A stretch of DNA of 64,000 nucleotides from Phascolarctos cinereus (lineage: Eukaryota > Chordata > Mammalia > Diprotodontia > Phascolarctidae). The notes under the pieces were generated by a model. It was not told where the DNA came from. It was given only the letters and a program-made list of their open reading frames with translations, and did no database searches. Shown piece by piece: positions 10,287 through 21,475 of this stretch. The DNA is taken from positions 16,555,501 to 16,619,500 of the forward strand of contig NW_018343987.1 of assembly GCF_002099425.1 (NCBI RefSeq), read 5' to 3'. Position 1 is the stretch's first letter, and every line of letters starts with the position of its first letter. The position numbers were made by a program, and so were the translations under genes.

Positions 10287-12490
10287 CATGTACATTGTTT
10301 TCCAACAGTCTTTCTGATATTATTTTCTTCTTTTGTCATCTTTGCCAAGCTGACAGGTGTGAAATTATTTGTGTTTTAGAGTACTTTTACATGATTGTTG
10401 ATAGCTTAGATATCTTTCTTTAAAAACTGTATGCTCATATCCTTTGGCTATTTATCATTTGGGGGATGGCTCTTCTTTAGTCTTAGAAATTTGAAACAAT
10501 ATCTCATATACTGTAAGTATAGGACCTTTATCAAAGAAACTTGCTATAAGGATTTCCCCCCCTGTTAGCAGTTTCCTTTCTAATTTTAGCTGAATTAGAT
10601 TTTTTTTTAAAAAAGGGAAAAAAACCTCTTTTAACTCTATATAATATAAAGTGTTCATTTTATCTTCTGTGATCCCCTCTATCTCCTGTCTCATAATGGA
10701 ACTGTCCTTTCCATCCAACTGCTCTCTCTCTAATTTATTATGTGACCTTTTGCATCTAAGTCATGTATCCATTGGGAGCTAATCTTGGTATATGGTGTGA
10801 AATGCTGACCTAAATCTAATTTCTATCAGATGGCTATCCAGTTTTTGCAGCAGTTGATGTCAAATAGTAAGTCACTCCCCCTGTAGCTGAGTCTTTGGGT
10901 TTATCAAAAACTGTTATGATGTTTATTTATTTCTGTATGTTGTAGATCAACCTCTCTTTTATAACCACCATCAAACATTTTAATGATTACTGTTTTGTAG
11001 TACAGTTTGAGATCTGGTGCTGATTATGCCCCTTTCTTTCCCTCTTTTTTTCATTAACTTAAGATTCTTTTCTTTTGTTCCTCCATATGAATTTCATTAT
11101 TTTTTTTCCTAGAGCTATAAAATATTCCTTTGGAAGCCTGATTGCCAAGGCAAAGAATAAGTACATTTATTTAGGTAGTATTGCCATTTTTATTACATTG
11201 GCTCAACCTACCCATGAGCAATTAACATTTCTCTCATTATTGAGATCTGTCTTTAATTTTGCAAAGAATGTTTTACAATTGGATTTATATAGTTCCTGGG
11301 TGTACCTTAGAGAGATTCCCAAATATTTTACAGCCTTTGGAATTATTTTGAATGGAATTTCTTTTTCTAGCTCTGCTTGCTGGGTTTTGTTTATAATATA
11401 CCAGAATGCTGATCCTGCAACTTTGCTGAAGTTATTGATTCCATTTATTTTTAGTTGGATCTATCTAGAATTCTCTAAGTACACCATCTTATTATCTGCA
11501 AAAAGTGAAAATTGTTTCTTCTTTGCCTATGATTTTTCCCTAAATTTCTTTTTCTTGTCTTATTGCTACAGCTAGTATTTTTAGCACACTGTTAAATAGT
11601 AGTGGTGATTAGTGGTGATAACAAGCAACCTCATCTCTGGATCATATTGGAAATGTCTCTCAACTTTTCTTCATTAAATATATTATTTGCCCTTAGATTT
11701 AGATATTATTTACTACATTAAATAAAGGTCAATTTATTCCTGGGATCTCTAGAATTTTTAATATAAATGAGTAATGGCCTCTTTTAAAAAAAGCTTTTTT
11801 TTTTAAAAAAGCATCTATTGATATAACGATATATTTTAAAAAATTATTTATAACAATATGGTTTGTTATATTAATTTTCTTCCTTATACTGAACCAGTCC
11901 TGCATTTCTGGCAAAACATCAACCCAGCCATAATGTACAACCTAATATGTTGTTGAAGGCTATAGAGGTTGCAAAAGTAACATTTTATTTAAAATTTTTT
12001 CATCCATGTTCATTAGAAAAACTTATTTAGTTTTATTTATTTGCATTCTCTCTACCTGCTTTAGTTATCAAAACATTTTTGCCATAAGAAGAGATTATAA
12101 GGGTGCCTCCTTTTTAAAATTATAGTTTGCATAGCATTAGAATTGTTATTTGAATGTCTGATAGAACTTACTTATAAATCCATTTAGTCATATTTTTTTC
12201 CTTGGGGAGCTCATTTTTGGCTTGTTCAATTTTTTTTCTCCTGATATTGGGTTACCTAAATAGTGCATTTCTTCTTTTATTGATCTGAGTATTTCACATT
12301 TTTATAACTATTTATTTCCTCTAAGTTATTAGTTCTCTTAGCTTTGGATTGGGTAAAATAGGAAATGATTTCTCCTTAATTGATGTGGGTTTTCTCCTTT
12401 CATTTTTGATACAAATAATTTAGTTTTCCTCTCTTAGCTTTTCATTAAGTGTTGTCCAAAATTTATACACAGCTCTTTGTAGGAAATGAA

Positions 12491-13254
12491 GCTATCTTAG
12501 CTATCAGAAACATTTATAGAAAACCTTTTAAAAATACTACTTTCACTTAAAAATTAAAAAATTACAATACAGCATTATAAAATGAAGGTTTTATGAAGTT
12601 TAAAAACAAGAGATTTTAAAGTAGTTTCATTATAGCCCATATGGATTTAACAAGATGAAAATGTATCACTAAACTATCCAATTCTTTAAACAGAACAAAT
12701 GTATATTTTACAATTACAACTGAAAATTTACTTAAGAATTCAGTGTGTCAAATAATTTACTGTGTGTTCTATTCAAGTGTACCAGATAAGAAAATAAATA
12801 ACAATAGAAATAGAGGGTACTTTTTTTAGGTACACAATTTCATCAGTTTTGCGAATAGATTGGGCATTTTGAATATTCTTATATAGACTTATAAAAGACT
12901 TTATAAATTTAGTACAACTAAATAACCAGTAATTAATAATGTTTATAAAAAATGAAGTATAATCTTAGATAATCTTTATTATTCTGATTATGCATTTTCT
13001 AAAAATTCTACCACTTATTTTAGCTTTAGAAAAGGACCCAGATATTGTTTTATCACAGTTAAATAAATTCTACTAACATGGCTGGCACATTTCAATTACA
13101 CAAGGGCCATAATGGTGTGCACCTCCCTCCAAGAGGGACTAGAACTTGGGTCTTAACTGAATTCTAAATTTGCCCTGTTTTTATCTTATAGCTCAGTGAA
13201 CATTTATAATCACGAACATTTCAAATAGATCAATTACAAAGCAATTATTTGTGG
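12491..13254. other. No gene; unique AT-rich block
   Basis: I recognise no transposon signature. The block is AT-rich with few CpG and no long open frame. It is one of the longer repeat-free islands, so conserved non-coding function is possible but not shown. Confidence 0.4.
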
Positions 13255-13458
13255 ACCATTAACTTACCCTCTGTTAATTAGCTCCAATTTATCTGGTATA
13301 CATCTTGTTTGCACATAGTTGTTTTCATATTACCTCTCCCATTAGACTGTGAGTGACTTGAGAATAGGGACTATTTTTTGCCTTTTTTTTGTAACTCCAG
13401 TAACTTAGCACAGTGGCTGGCACACAACAGGTGCTTAATAAATGCATGCTTACTTGAT
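13255..13458 (+). mobile_element. L2 LINE 3' end
   Basis: 'cccattagactgtgagtgac', 'gcacagtggctggcacacaa' and 'gtgcttaataaatgcatgc' match the L2 3' terminus. Confidence 0.85.
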
Positions 13459-13597
13459 TTTTTTTCTTTCTTTCTTTCTCTGTGTGTGTGTGTGTGTGTG
13501 TATGTGTGTGTGTGGCAACTGGGGTTAAAGTGATTTGCCCAGGGTGTCTCCTGACTCCAAGGCCAGACCTCTATCAACTGCACCATCTAGCTGCCCC
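13459..13597 (-). mobile_element. SINE, antisense, with microsatellite tail
   Basis: 'caactggggttaaagtgatt', 'tgcccagggtgtctcctgac' and 'caccatctagctgcccc' are a SINE with an internal CORE deletion. The tail at 13,461-13,514 has become (TTTC)n followed by (TG)n. Confidence 0.82.
13461..13514. repeat. (TTTC)n(TG)n microsatellite
   Basis: A short TTTC run then about 16 TG units with one interruption, grown from the A-rich tail of the adjoining antisense SINE. Confidence 0.95.
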
Positions 13598-13671
13598 AAT
13601 TTTTCTTTAAATAAGGCTGACAGCTATCTTGTATAAATTATAACAGAAAATTATAAGTAATCATGAATTAA

Positions 13672-13780
13672 ATGCCTACTATGTTCCAGGCACCACGCAA
13701 GGCACTAGCAATACAAAGATGAAGATATAAGAATCCCTACCCTCAAGGAGCTTACATAGATTTAAATCTTAACAAGTCAG
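13672..13780 (-). mobile_element. L2 LINE 3' terminus, antisense
   Basis: 'atgcctactatgttccaggc', 'acaaagatgaagatataag' and 'ccctcaaggagcttacata' are the complement of the L2 terminus. Confidence 0.8.
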
Positions 13781-13892
13781 AGGCATAGCAGTATTCACTG
13801 AGATTACAGTGAATTCATTCAAACTTCAAATAATGCACTTCTGCTCATTTTTAGTCTAAGTAAACCTACAATATTTCATTTTCCAGACTGAC

Positions 13893-14150
13893 AAGGTAAT
13901 AATTTATATGGCACCTACTATGAGCCAGGTATTGTGCAAAGTGTTTTACAAATATTATCTCATTTGATCTTCACAATCATCATGGGAGATCAGTACTATT
14001 ATTATCCCTATTTTACAGTTGAGGAAACTGAGGCAAGCAGATAAATGACTTGCCCAAGGTTACACAGCTAGTAAGTGTCTGAGGCTGGATATGAACTCAG
14101 GTCTTCCTGACTCTGGGTGCAACCCTCTATCCATTGTGCCACCTAGTTAT
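13893..14150 (-). mobile_element. MIR/CORE SINE, antisense, near full length
   Basis: 'tatggcacctactatgagcc', 'atctcatttgatcttcacaa', 'gaggaaactgaggcaagcag', 'cacagctagtaagtgtctg' and 'ttgtgccacctagtta' are in the expected antisense order. Confidence 0.88.
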
Positions 14151-14362
14151 AGAAAGGAGAAACCTTTCATAACATAGATAATTGAGAGGCAATCTATATG
14201 GCTACGGTGTATGACAGAATCACAGGATTTTAGAATCTCTTCTAATTTAGATTTTTAACCTTTTACTTTTTGCCATAGATAACAATAGTATAGGGAATGC
14301 ATAAAACACACTGTCAAGTATTTATATTGAGTAGGTAAGCAATCATAGGGTTCTAAAATGGG

Positions 14363-14700
14363 CAGGGTTGTACAGTAGAAAGAACAACTAATTCAGAGTC
14401 AGGCAATCTTGGTTTGAAATTTAGCTCTCTCATTTCCTTTCTGTGTGACCTCAGGCAAGTCACATTTTGGTCTTGGTGTCCACAAAAACAATGGGTTGGA
14501 GTGGTGAGGAGTATTGCTGGAACTGTATTAAAATGTAACTGGGAAATATTTAACAAAATAAATACAAATACAATAGAACACTGAGAATGTTAGTATGTAT
14601 TTTTCCAAGTCAATATGTGGCCAGTAGTATTGTCTGACACCACTGGCTTAGATGACCTGTCAAGTCCTTTGCGGATCTGAAACTATAATTCTAGGATTAT
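14363..14700 (+). mobile_element. MIR-type SINE split by a DNA-repeat insertion
   Basis: The head and CORE at 14,363-14,480 ('gtgacctcaggcaagtcac') pair with a tail at 14,649-14,700 ('ttagatgacctgtcaagtcc', then 'tttgcggatctg'). The sequence between them matches another repeat (14,512-14,648). Confidence 0.65.
14512..14648. mobile_element. Non-autonomous DNA repeat, fragment (hAT-like)
   Basis: 'attaaaatgtaactgggaaa', 'tatttaacaaaataaatac' and 'tgacaccactgg' match the repeat at 58,214-58,428, where both ends are present. The 5' end is missing here. Confidence 0.6.
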
Positions 14701-14744
14701 ATAAAGCTTTAAATTTAAGGAATTTTAAGTACATATTAGTAACA

Positions 14745-14990
14745 GCAGACAAATAAACATTTTTAAGGCTTACAAAGTACCTCACATTAACTCATTTAAT
14801 GCTCACAACAATCTTGGAAGGTTGTACAATGATCTCAGGAGTAACAAAACCAGCCTCAGAAAACTTAATTGACTTGCCCATGTTAATAAATGTAATAATT
14901 TTAATACGTCTTGGACCACAGGATTCAAATTCTGGTCCCTCTTGATTATGATTCCAGTGCTCTTCTGCCACCTCACTGCAGCAGTACTTA
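14745..14990 (-). mobile_element. MIR-related SINE, antisense, decayed
   Basis: 'ttacaaagtacctcacatta', 'taatgctcacaacaatcttg' and 'attcaaattctggtccctc' keep the antisense MIR order with much divergence. Confidence 0.65.
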
Positions 14991-15007
14991 TTTAGCCAAC
15001 TAATACT

Positions 15008-15222
15008 GAAGGCAGCTAGATGGTCTAGTGGACAGAGTGCTGGACTTGGACTATGGAAAACCTGAGTTCAAATCCTACCTCAGACATTTACAAGTTGTAA
15101 AGCTGGGTAAGTCACAACCTCTCCCTGCCTCATCTGTAAAATGGAGATAATAATAGCACTTACCTCATAAGATTGTTGTGAGGATTATATGTAAGTCATT
15201 TTTCAAACCTTAAGGTGTTAAA
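15008..15222 (+). mobile_element. SINE, tRNA-headed with MIR-type tail
   Basis: 'ggcagctagatggtctagtg', 'gagttcaaatcctacctc', 'catctgtaaaatggagataa' and 'gattgttgtgaggattatat'. Confidence 0.85.
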
Positions 15223-16190
15223 GGTTAACTGCTACATCGTCATCATCATCAGCCAACTCAGGTGTATTAGACATGGTAAATACACAGAGAAGCTAGGGAA
15301 GAGTTCTGGGAACTGTACGAAATGAGCAGAAGAAAACTTCCTATTTGTCTATAGAGAAAGTGTGGGGGAGCAATAGGAAATGAAAGATTCCAGAATAGGG
15401 AAAGTAACACAACCAGAGAGATCTGGGGCTTAAAAAGGGAGGGATGATTGGTGGGGGGTGCAAAGAAACTATCAGGTGAAGATTGTGAAGACATCTGAGT
15501 TTACCAGAGTGCCACAGAGCTGGCCATCCCTTTTCAAGCTGCACTCCACACTTCCTCTACCATCCCTCAGTTCTTAATCCTGAAGCTTTATATAAAAGAG
15601 TCATTAATAGTGGTTACTTTCACCCAAACTCTGGCAAATTCAGTCTACATAACAATCACAAGAAAGAAGTATGACAATAACATGACTATAGATTTGTGTT
15701 TTATCAGGGTAGGGTACCAATGATCTGGGACCCCTCCCTTCAGTGCCAACCACTGAACCAACTATGACTTAGTACATATGCCATAGGGAATTGACTAAGG
15801 GATGTCAAAGTTAAATAACTTACCTAAGGTCACAATGCTAATAAATGCAGGATTTTAACTCCTATGAAACCATGTTTCCCATTCATTTACCCCAGATATC
15901 TTCTAGTTTGCTCTACTGATAGGTGAATGAGTGAGAACAAACTTACCTACCTCAAAAGCTCCCAGACTATGCTTCATATAAAGAGTAATTCAGAACAATT
16001 TATCCTGGATATCTTGCCTTCTATTCCCCAATTTTCCACCTTTTGCTTTGGAAATAGTAATTAATTAGTACTACTGTTGCTTTTGGAAAGGGCATGACAA
16101 TTAACTGCTTTGTGGCTTGCCATTCCTGTAACTCCACAAACTTAAAACTCCCTTCCCTGGTCACCACACTTCTTATTAGTACAATACAAG
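15223..16190. other. No gene; unique with one MIR scrap
   Basis: Mostly unclassified. Includes a short CAT run at 15,238-15,251 and an antisense MIR scrap at about 15,803-15,870 ('aaataacttacctaaggtca'). The two overlapping minus-strand frames at 15,267-15,544 have no recognisable similarity. Confidence 0.4.
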
Positions 16191-16430
16191 GCAATAAAAA
16201 TTAAGAGTGCTAGGCATACAACTAAGAAAAAGAAAGACAGTCCATGCCTTCAAGGAACTTATAATCAAAAGGGGTAAGATAACACATAAAAGGAAGTTAT
16301 TTTTTGGGGGGGATGCAAAGGGTACCTGGGATCAAGTGGGATCATAGTAGAGTTGAGACTAAGCAGAGTAGCTAATGGGAAATGAAGAGCTGGCTGGGTT
16401 TCTGAGCCTCTTTAAAGGAAGGCTTTAGTG
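16191..16430 (-). mobile_element. L2-like 3' end, antisense
   Basis: 'aaagacagtccatgccttca', then 'aggaacttataatc' and 'gataacacataaaagg', are antisense L2. The following 'aatgggaaatgaagagctgg' resembles the matching position in the copy at 63,613-63,945, suggesting a shared L2 subtype. Confidence 0.6.
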
Positions 16431-16555
16431 GATGTTTTTTGCTCCAACCTCCAGCCCTCCAATCAAAGGAGCAGAGGCAACTAAGAGTACAGATAATATA
16501 TGAGTGTCAAAGCTGTAGCAACCTCTGATAAGTGCTGGTGATTAAGTGTTGCTTT

Positions 16556-16672
16556 CTACATGAGAATGTAAGTTCCTTGAGGGTGGGAGCTGTCTCATCT
16601 TTCATATTTATTTTGTTTGTGCACCTAATACATAGCAGGTACTTAATAAATGCCTTTTCATTGATTCATTCA
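16556..16672 (+). mobile_element. L2 LINE 3' terminus
   Basis: 'gaatgtaagttccttgaggg', 'tgcacctaatacatagcagg' and 'tacttaataaatgcc'. Confidence 0.83.
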
Positions 16673-16727
16673 TAGCCCCAAGTTCAGGATTCTATCTACT
16701 CATCTAGGCTACCTCTCAATAATTGGG

Positions 16728-16815
16728 ATTTATATCAAGCTTCAAGGTTTGCATAGGACTTTTATCTACATTATCTCATTGGATCTTCACAACAATCCCA
16801 TAAGGTATGCACAGA
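16728..16815 (-). mobile_element. MIR fragment, antisense
   Basis: 'ttatctacattatctcattg' followed by 'gatcttcacaacaatccc'. It is the 3' half of a MIR on the minus strand. Confidence 0.7.
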
Positions 16816-17356
16816 CATAAATATATGAATAGAGGCAGTGTAGTATAGTGCAGGGCTTCTTAAACTTTCTACTCGCAACCCCTTTTTACATGAGAAATTT
16901 TTACTTGACTCCAGGTATATAAGTATACAAAATATATATAAGTATATATAAATCAAACATTAACTGATAATAAAGCATAAAGAAATTTACTTTAAAACAA
17001 TTCTTTGGTATACAGATAATTTTACCACTTATTAAAATAAAAGCAAATTTGCATACTAATGAAATGGATTTATTTTTACACAAAGAATTAAATCTTGGCA
17101 GAATATTTGATACTGTAGGATGTACAACATCTTCAACATTTTTCAGACTTGATTGATATTTTCATTTTATATTCTTGTCAGTGCTGAGAACACCACTTTG
17201 CATAAATGCATAGTACAAAATGGCAGAAGTATGTTTAAGGCCATTTCAGAAACTGTTGGAAATTCTGTCCTAATCCCAAGCCAAAATTCATGTAATGATT
17301 TTGTATGTACAGTAAAAACACTGCAATTCATAACATACCACAGTCTCGAATCTGAG

Positions 17357-17500
17357 CCAAGGTGTTTCTGGCAGCGCTCACTGGTGCTGCATAGTGTGAC
17401 GGCATGTGCAGTACAAAGTGCACATGTTGTATGTTCAGAACCAAAGCTGCAGTAAAGTTGAATGATGCAACATGGGCAAGTGCTGCCAGAAACACTTTGG
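17357..17500. repeat. Imperfect 144-base palindrome
   Basis: The arm ccaaggtgtttctggcagc (17,357-17,375) pairs with gctgccagaaacactttgg (17,482-17,500) at 18 of 19 positions. A second inner perfect arm pair catgtgca (17,403-17,410) and tgcacatg (17,419-17,426) sits inside. It lies within the hAT interior. Confidence 0.85.
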
Positions 17501-17504
17501 ATTC

Positions 17505-19935
17505 ATTTTTTTTTATTACTGAAAATACACAATAAGCAAAAAAAGCATGTCATGTGCATAGCAGAATGTAAGAGAGGATTCAAAATATACTGCAATAAAT
17601 TTCCATTTCAAGAAAGTCTACACAATAAGTATTATGTGTTTTCTTTGCTTCCTTACTAGTTTTCTTTTGTTCTCTGTTGTGTACTTTTTACTTTGTTCTT
17701 TTTTCCCCCTCCCCTACCCCCAGGCTACAATTAAGCACAGATTAGACATATACTTTCCCTAACAAATTCTACTTCTGATCTTTGTTTTCATGTTTGTGCA
17801 TATCTCATTTCCTATCCCTCCTAACTCCTCTACTTTATTTCTACCTTCTACCTTGATCTCCTATTACTTAACCTAGTCCCTTCCAAGGATCCATCCCTTA
17901 TCCTCCCATTTCCTTAAATCTAAACACCCTTCTATACCCCTCATGACCTATTCCCTCACCCTCCCCTCTAGAGATCCCTCATCTTCTCCCCAATCCCTAT
18001 CCCCTTAGTTTTATTTCTTTCTGAATTTAGAAGACTTTTATATTCTTATATGTATGTATGTGTGTGTATGTATATGTATATATGTATATATGTACATATA
18101 AAAATCTATTTCCCTCTTAAACCAATTCCCATGAAAGTAGGTTTCCAGAACTAATAGCCCTTCTTCCCCATCTAATTCCTCTGTATCGGTTCTTCCTCTC
18201 ACACCTCATTTGTGTAAAACAATTACTCTTTTTAGCTGTTCATAAACATTTTTACTTTTTAAAGTCATATCATACTCAGGTCTACCCCAATCTTTCTAAC
18301 AAACTACCCAATTACTATTAACAATCTTAGACATATGTTTTACATTTTACATACATAAAAGGTAAGCAGTTTGTCCTTATAGAGTCCCATGTAATTAGTC
18401 TTTGGTATGTACCTCATTTTTCTCTTGGTTCTCATATGTCAAATATTCTATTTAATTCAGGTGTTTTTTTTTTTACAAAATCCTGAAAGTCTGACCATTC
18501 ATTAAATGTCCATTTTTTTCCCCTTTCAGAATTATGCTTAGTTTTCCTGGGTATATTATTTTTGGCTGGAACCCAGTTCTTTTCCTCTTTGATATGCAGT
18601 ATTCTAAGACCTGCTGTCTTTTAGTGTTAATACTATGAGGTCTTGTGTGATTCTAATTGTGGCACCACCATATTTAAATTGTTTTTTCTTGTTGCTTGTA
18701 ATATTTTATCCTTGAACTGGGGGTTTTGAAATTTGACTATAATACTCTCATAGGGTCTCTTTCAGGTGGTGATCAGTGGATTTTTTCTATTTCTATTTTC
18801 CCCTCTTATTCTAATGCTTCAAGATAATTTTCTTTAATTATTTCTTGTATTATTGTATCAAGATTCTTTTTTTGATCATAGTTTTCAGGTAGTCCGATTA
18901 TTCTTATGTTTTCTCTTCTTTATCTGTTCTCTAGATCAGTTCTTTTTCTTATCAGATGTTTCATATTCTCTTCTTTTTTTTCATTTTTTTTTTATTATTT
19001 CTTGATCTCTTATAACTTTGTGGCTTCTCCTTGTCCAATTCTAATTTTCAAAGAGTCATTTTCTTCCTTAAGATTCTGGATCTCCTTTTCTAGTTGGTTG
19101 ACTTTCTTTCCATACTCTTTTTGTTTTTCTTGGATTGGTTTTTTTGTTTGTTTGTTTTTAGTTTCTCCTCAATCTCTCTCATTTGATTTTTAAAGTTTTT
19201 TTTAAGTTCTTCTATGAATTTGTTTTGGTCAGGTGACCATTTGATGTTACTCTTTGGGGTAGAAGAGAGTTTCTTTGCTTTAGTATCCTCTTCTGAAGAT
19301 GAACCCGGTCTTCTCTATTCCCACAGTAACTCTCTATGGTTGAATTTTTTCTCCTTTGCCTATCCATTTAAAAAAAATTTATAACAGTATAATTTTTATA
19401 ATTACCTCTACTCCTGGGGCAGGGGGAATGGTGCTTCTGGCCTCAGATCCTCCAATTCTCCCCTCTGGAACTGGAACCAAGACCTCCAGCCGCCTGTTAA
19501 GTACCTACAGCCAACAGCATCCCAACCCCACTGCTTCTGCACTCACCAGGTTCGTACTGTTTCCTTCTTGCCCTGCCTCCATGTCTCCACAGCACAGCTG
19601 CTTCTGGCATTCCTTGTCAGCAGAGATTACCTCCAGATGCCCAATACCCTTTCCTGTACTGGGGGGACCTAGCTAACCCCAGGGCTTGCTGCTTGTTGTT
19701 AAAGTGGATCCTAGCCTGGAAGTGTTTACTTTTCATAGGGACTAAACCTAATCCTGGGACTTTTCTTCAAATCCCAGGATTATCTCAGGAGGACCCCAGT
19801 TCTGCCCCTACTCTTATTTATTTTTACTGCTCACTATTTGCCCTAAAGAGCTATTTAATCTCTTTTGTGGGGGAAAATCGTGACAGCTTAGAATTTTCTG
19901 ACATACTCCACTATCTTCCCAGAACCCTCTTCTAT
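17505..19935 (-). mobile_element. Half-L1 (HAL1-like) LINE, antisense, nested in hAT
   Basis: The minus strand has a 5' UTR (about 19,400-19,935) beginning 'ggttctgggaagatagtgga', then a decayed ORF1 and a purine-rich 3' UTR with no ORF2. The ORF1 coiled coil has QLEKEIQNLKEENDSLKIRI at about 19,041-19,100. The RRM entry LENR-RRENIRIIGLPENYD lies near 18,880-18,940. The 3' (left) boundary is uncertain, between 17,505 and about 17,640. Confidence 0.75.
18400..19260 (-). pseudogene. Degraded LINE ORF1 remnant, antisense
   Basis: The minus strand encodes a leucine-zipper-like coiled coil, then the RRM and C-terminal regions ('ggaaaactaagcataattct' near 18,530-18,550 on the minus strand corresponds to 'gcaaaactgagtataatcct' near 56,348-56,368). 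In-frame stops occur throughout. Plus-strand frames over it (18,906-19,193) are artefacts. Confidence 0.68.
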
Positions 19936-20287
19936 GTGTTTGATTTTGAATTAATTTTAGGTTGTTGTGCTTTCAGAAACTTTTTACTGTTGTCAAATTT
20001 TTCACAACCCCCACATTCAGTTATGTGACCCCATATGAAGTCATGACCCACAGTCTAAGAAGCTGGTATAGTGGATGGAAATCCAGCCTTAGAATCAGGG
20101 AAATCTAGTTTCCAATTCTACCTTTGACATTACTGGTTATGAGACCATGCAAGTGACTTAACTTTCTCGTTGCCTCAAGCAATTGTGATCTGCATTAGCA
20201 GCCATTTCTTAAGTGGGTTTTTGCTGCACAGATAAAATGACAAATCTAGATGCCTCCCCCAAAATACATGTATGTGTATGTATACTC

Positions 20288-20440
20288 AGCCAATAAAGAA
20301 GCATTTATTCAGTGCTTACTCTGTGCCAGGCACTGTGTTAAGCACCAGGGATAAAAAGAAAGGCAAACACTTAATCCTATTTTCCAGACAAGGAAACTGA
20401 GGCTGAAAGAGGTTAGGATTTGAAGCCAAGTCCTTTTAAC
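20288..20440 (-). mobile_element. L2 terminus joined to a MIR scrap, both antisense
   Basis: L2: 'catttattcagtgcttactc' followed by 'tgtgccaggcactgtg' (20,288-20,375). MIR: 'gacaaggaaactgaggctga', then 'aagaggttaggatttgaagc' (20,378-20,440). Confidence 0.75.
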
Positions 20441-20555
20441 TACAACACACTTATACATACAAGCACATACACTTTGTCTCAGCTCAGTCTTCTAAGGTAA
20501 TCTTAGACTCCTTGTGTGATAGTAAAGACTACAGAAAATTCATAAACTTGGTATT

Positions 20556-21190
20556 TATTTCAACAAGCATGTTATATACAGAATACATGCCACGCACTAC
20601 ACTCTGTGCTTAGGACACATACAAAGACACAAATGAAACAGTCTCTGCCTTCAAAGGGCTTGTGTTCAATTGGGGGAAGCAATATGTACACATAAGTAAA
20701 TACAAAATGGGGGCACCAATGACAGTGGTGACCAAAAAAGGCCTGTTGCAGGGAAGTAGCACTTGAGTTGACCCTCGAAGAGAGAGATTCCAAGAGACAG
20801 AGGCAAAGATGAAGAACAATCCCGGCATAGGACACGTACAGAAAACCTGAGAGCCTGAGCAAAGACAAGAAGGTGGGTGATGGATTGTCATGTACATGGG
20901 GAGCCAGCAGGCAACTCTGGCTGCATCATAGAGTGTATGCAATGGAGTCAAGTGAAATCAGTGGAAAGCTAGATCGAAGAAGGATTGTAAAGGACTTTAA
21001 ATGCCCAAAAGAGAGTTTGTATTTTATGTGAGGGGCAATAAGATGCAATTTAAGATTCCTGAGCAGTGACACACTTAAACTGGTGCTTTAGGAATATGAG
21101 TTGTGGAGAAAGGATTGGAGATGGGAGATACCAGAAACAGGGAGATCAATTAAGAGACTATGGCAGTAGTCCAGGTGAGAAGCAAAATAA
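20556..21190 (-). mobile_element. L2 LINE 3' region, antisense (0.6 kb)
   Basis: In order: 'cagtctctgccttcaaaggg', 'gtagcacttgagttgaccct', 'catgtacatggggagccagc', 'aaaggactttaaatgccc', 'ggtgctttaggaatatgag' and 'gactatggcagtagtcc'. This is the complement of the L2 ORF2 C-terminal and 3' sequence seen in sense at 31,205-32,445. The minus-strand frames at 20,572-20,951 are fragments of it. Confidence 0.82.
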
Positions 21191-21282
21191 TTCTTATAAT
21201 GGATTTTTAAAAAAAGTTAGTTTTCCTTGGTTTCCTTAAGAAATGTTATGAAGATGGTTCTCTTGGTTACTCTGTCAGCAAT

Positions 21283-21475
21283 ACAAGACACTGATGATAC
21301 AGTGGAAGGGACACTAGATTTGGAGGTAGAGGTCCTAGGTTCCACTCCTAGCTCTATTATCTATTGTGTGGCCTTAGGTAAGTTCTCTTTTAAGTCCCAA
21401 TTTCCTCATCTCTGGAATAAGTAGACTAGATAATCTCTAAGGTCTTTCCTAGCTAAGTCCATGTTCTACAATGTA
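21283..21475 (+). mobile_element. MIR SINE
   Basis: 'gatacagtggaagggacac', 'ctaggttccactcctagctc', 'caatttcctcatctctggaa', 'agactagataatctctaagg' then 'tctttcctagct'. Confidence 0.78.

Larger units (their letters stand above)
9295..12490 (-). mobile_element. L1 LINE, long antisense ORF2 to 3' UTR copy
   Basis: The reverse strand carries the L1 3' UTR ('caaattcctacattggcc' at about 9,379), then ORF2 C-terminal and upstream ORF2 sequence as far as about 12,490. It is split by SINEs at 9,421-9,660 and 10,123-10,286. The plus-strand open frame at 11,075-11,575 is only the complement of ORF2. It is 5' truncated with no ORF1, and ORF2 has many stops. Confidence 0.82.
16851..20065 (+). mobile_element. 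hAT DNA transposon with 8-bp TSD, itself carrying a half-L1
   Basis: The termini are cagggcttcttaaact at 16,851 and agtctaagaagctg ending at 20,065, inverted repeats of each other apart from one mismatch and a 2-base gap. They are flanked by perfect 8-base copies of gtatagtg (16,843-16,850; 20,066-20,073), the TSD size of hAT elements. Subterminal 'cgcaaccccttttt' and 'gtgaccccatatgaagtca' are typical of a non-autonomous hAT family. Without the half-L1 at 17,505-19,935 it is about 0.8 kb. No transposase is evident. An imperfect palindrome lies at 17,357-17,500. Confidence 0.88.
16832..20190 (+). mobile_element. MIR-type SINE split by a 3.2-kb insertion
   Basis: The SINE head 'aggcagtgtagtatagtg' ends at 16,850. 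The same SINE resumes at 20,066 with 'gtatagtggatggaaatcc', then 'ttctacctttgacattac' and 'catgcaagtgacttaact', to about 20,190. The overlap 'gtatagtg' is the TSD of the hAT element in between. Confidence 0.85.

Noticed and set aside
11075-11575. 166-codon plus-strand frame, hydrophobic, looks like a membrane protein
   Set aside because: It is the complement of L1 ORF2 in a long antisense L1; the hydrophobic look comes from A-rich coding read backwards.
13371-13586. Histidine/threonine-rich frame
   Set aside because: Produced by the (TG)n tail and the antisense SINE.
19356-20028. Proline/serine-rich plus-strand frames
   Set aside because: They are the complement of the half-L1 5' UTR and the adjacent hAT end.
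20572-20951. Two overlapping minus-strand frames of about 100 codons
   Set aside because: They are fragments of an L2 LINE.
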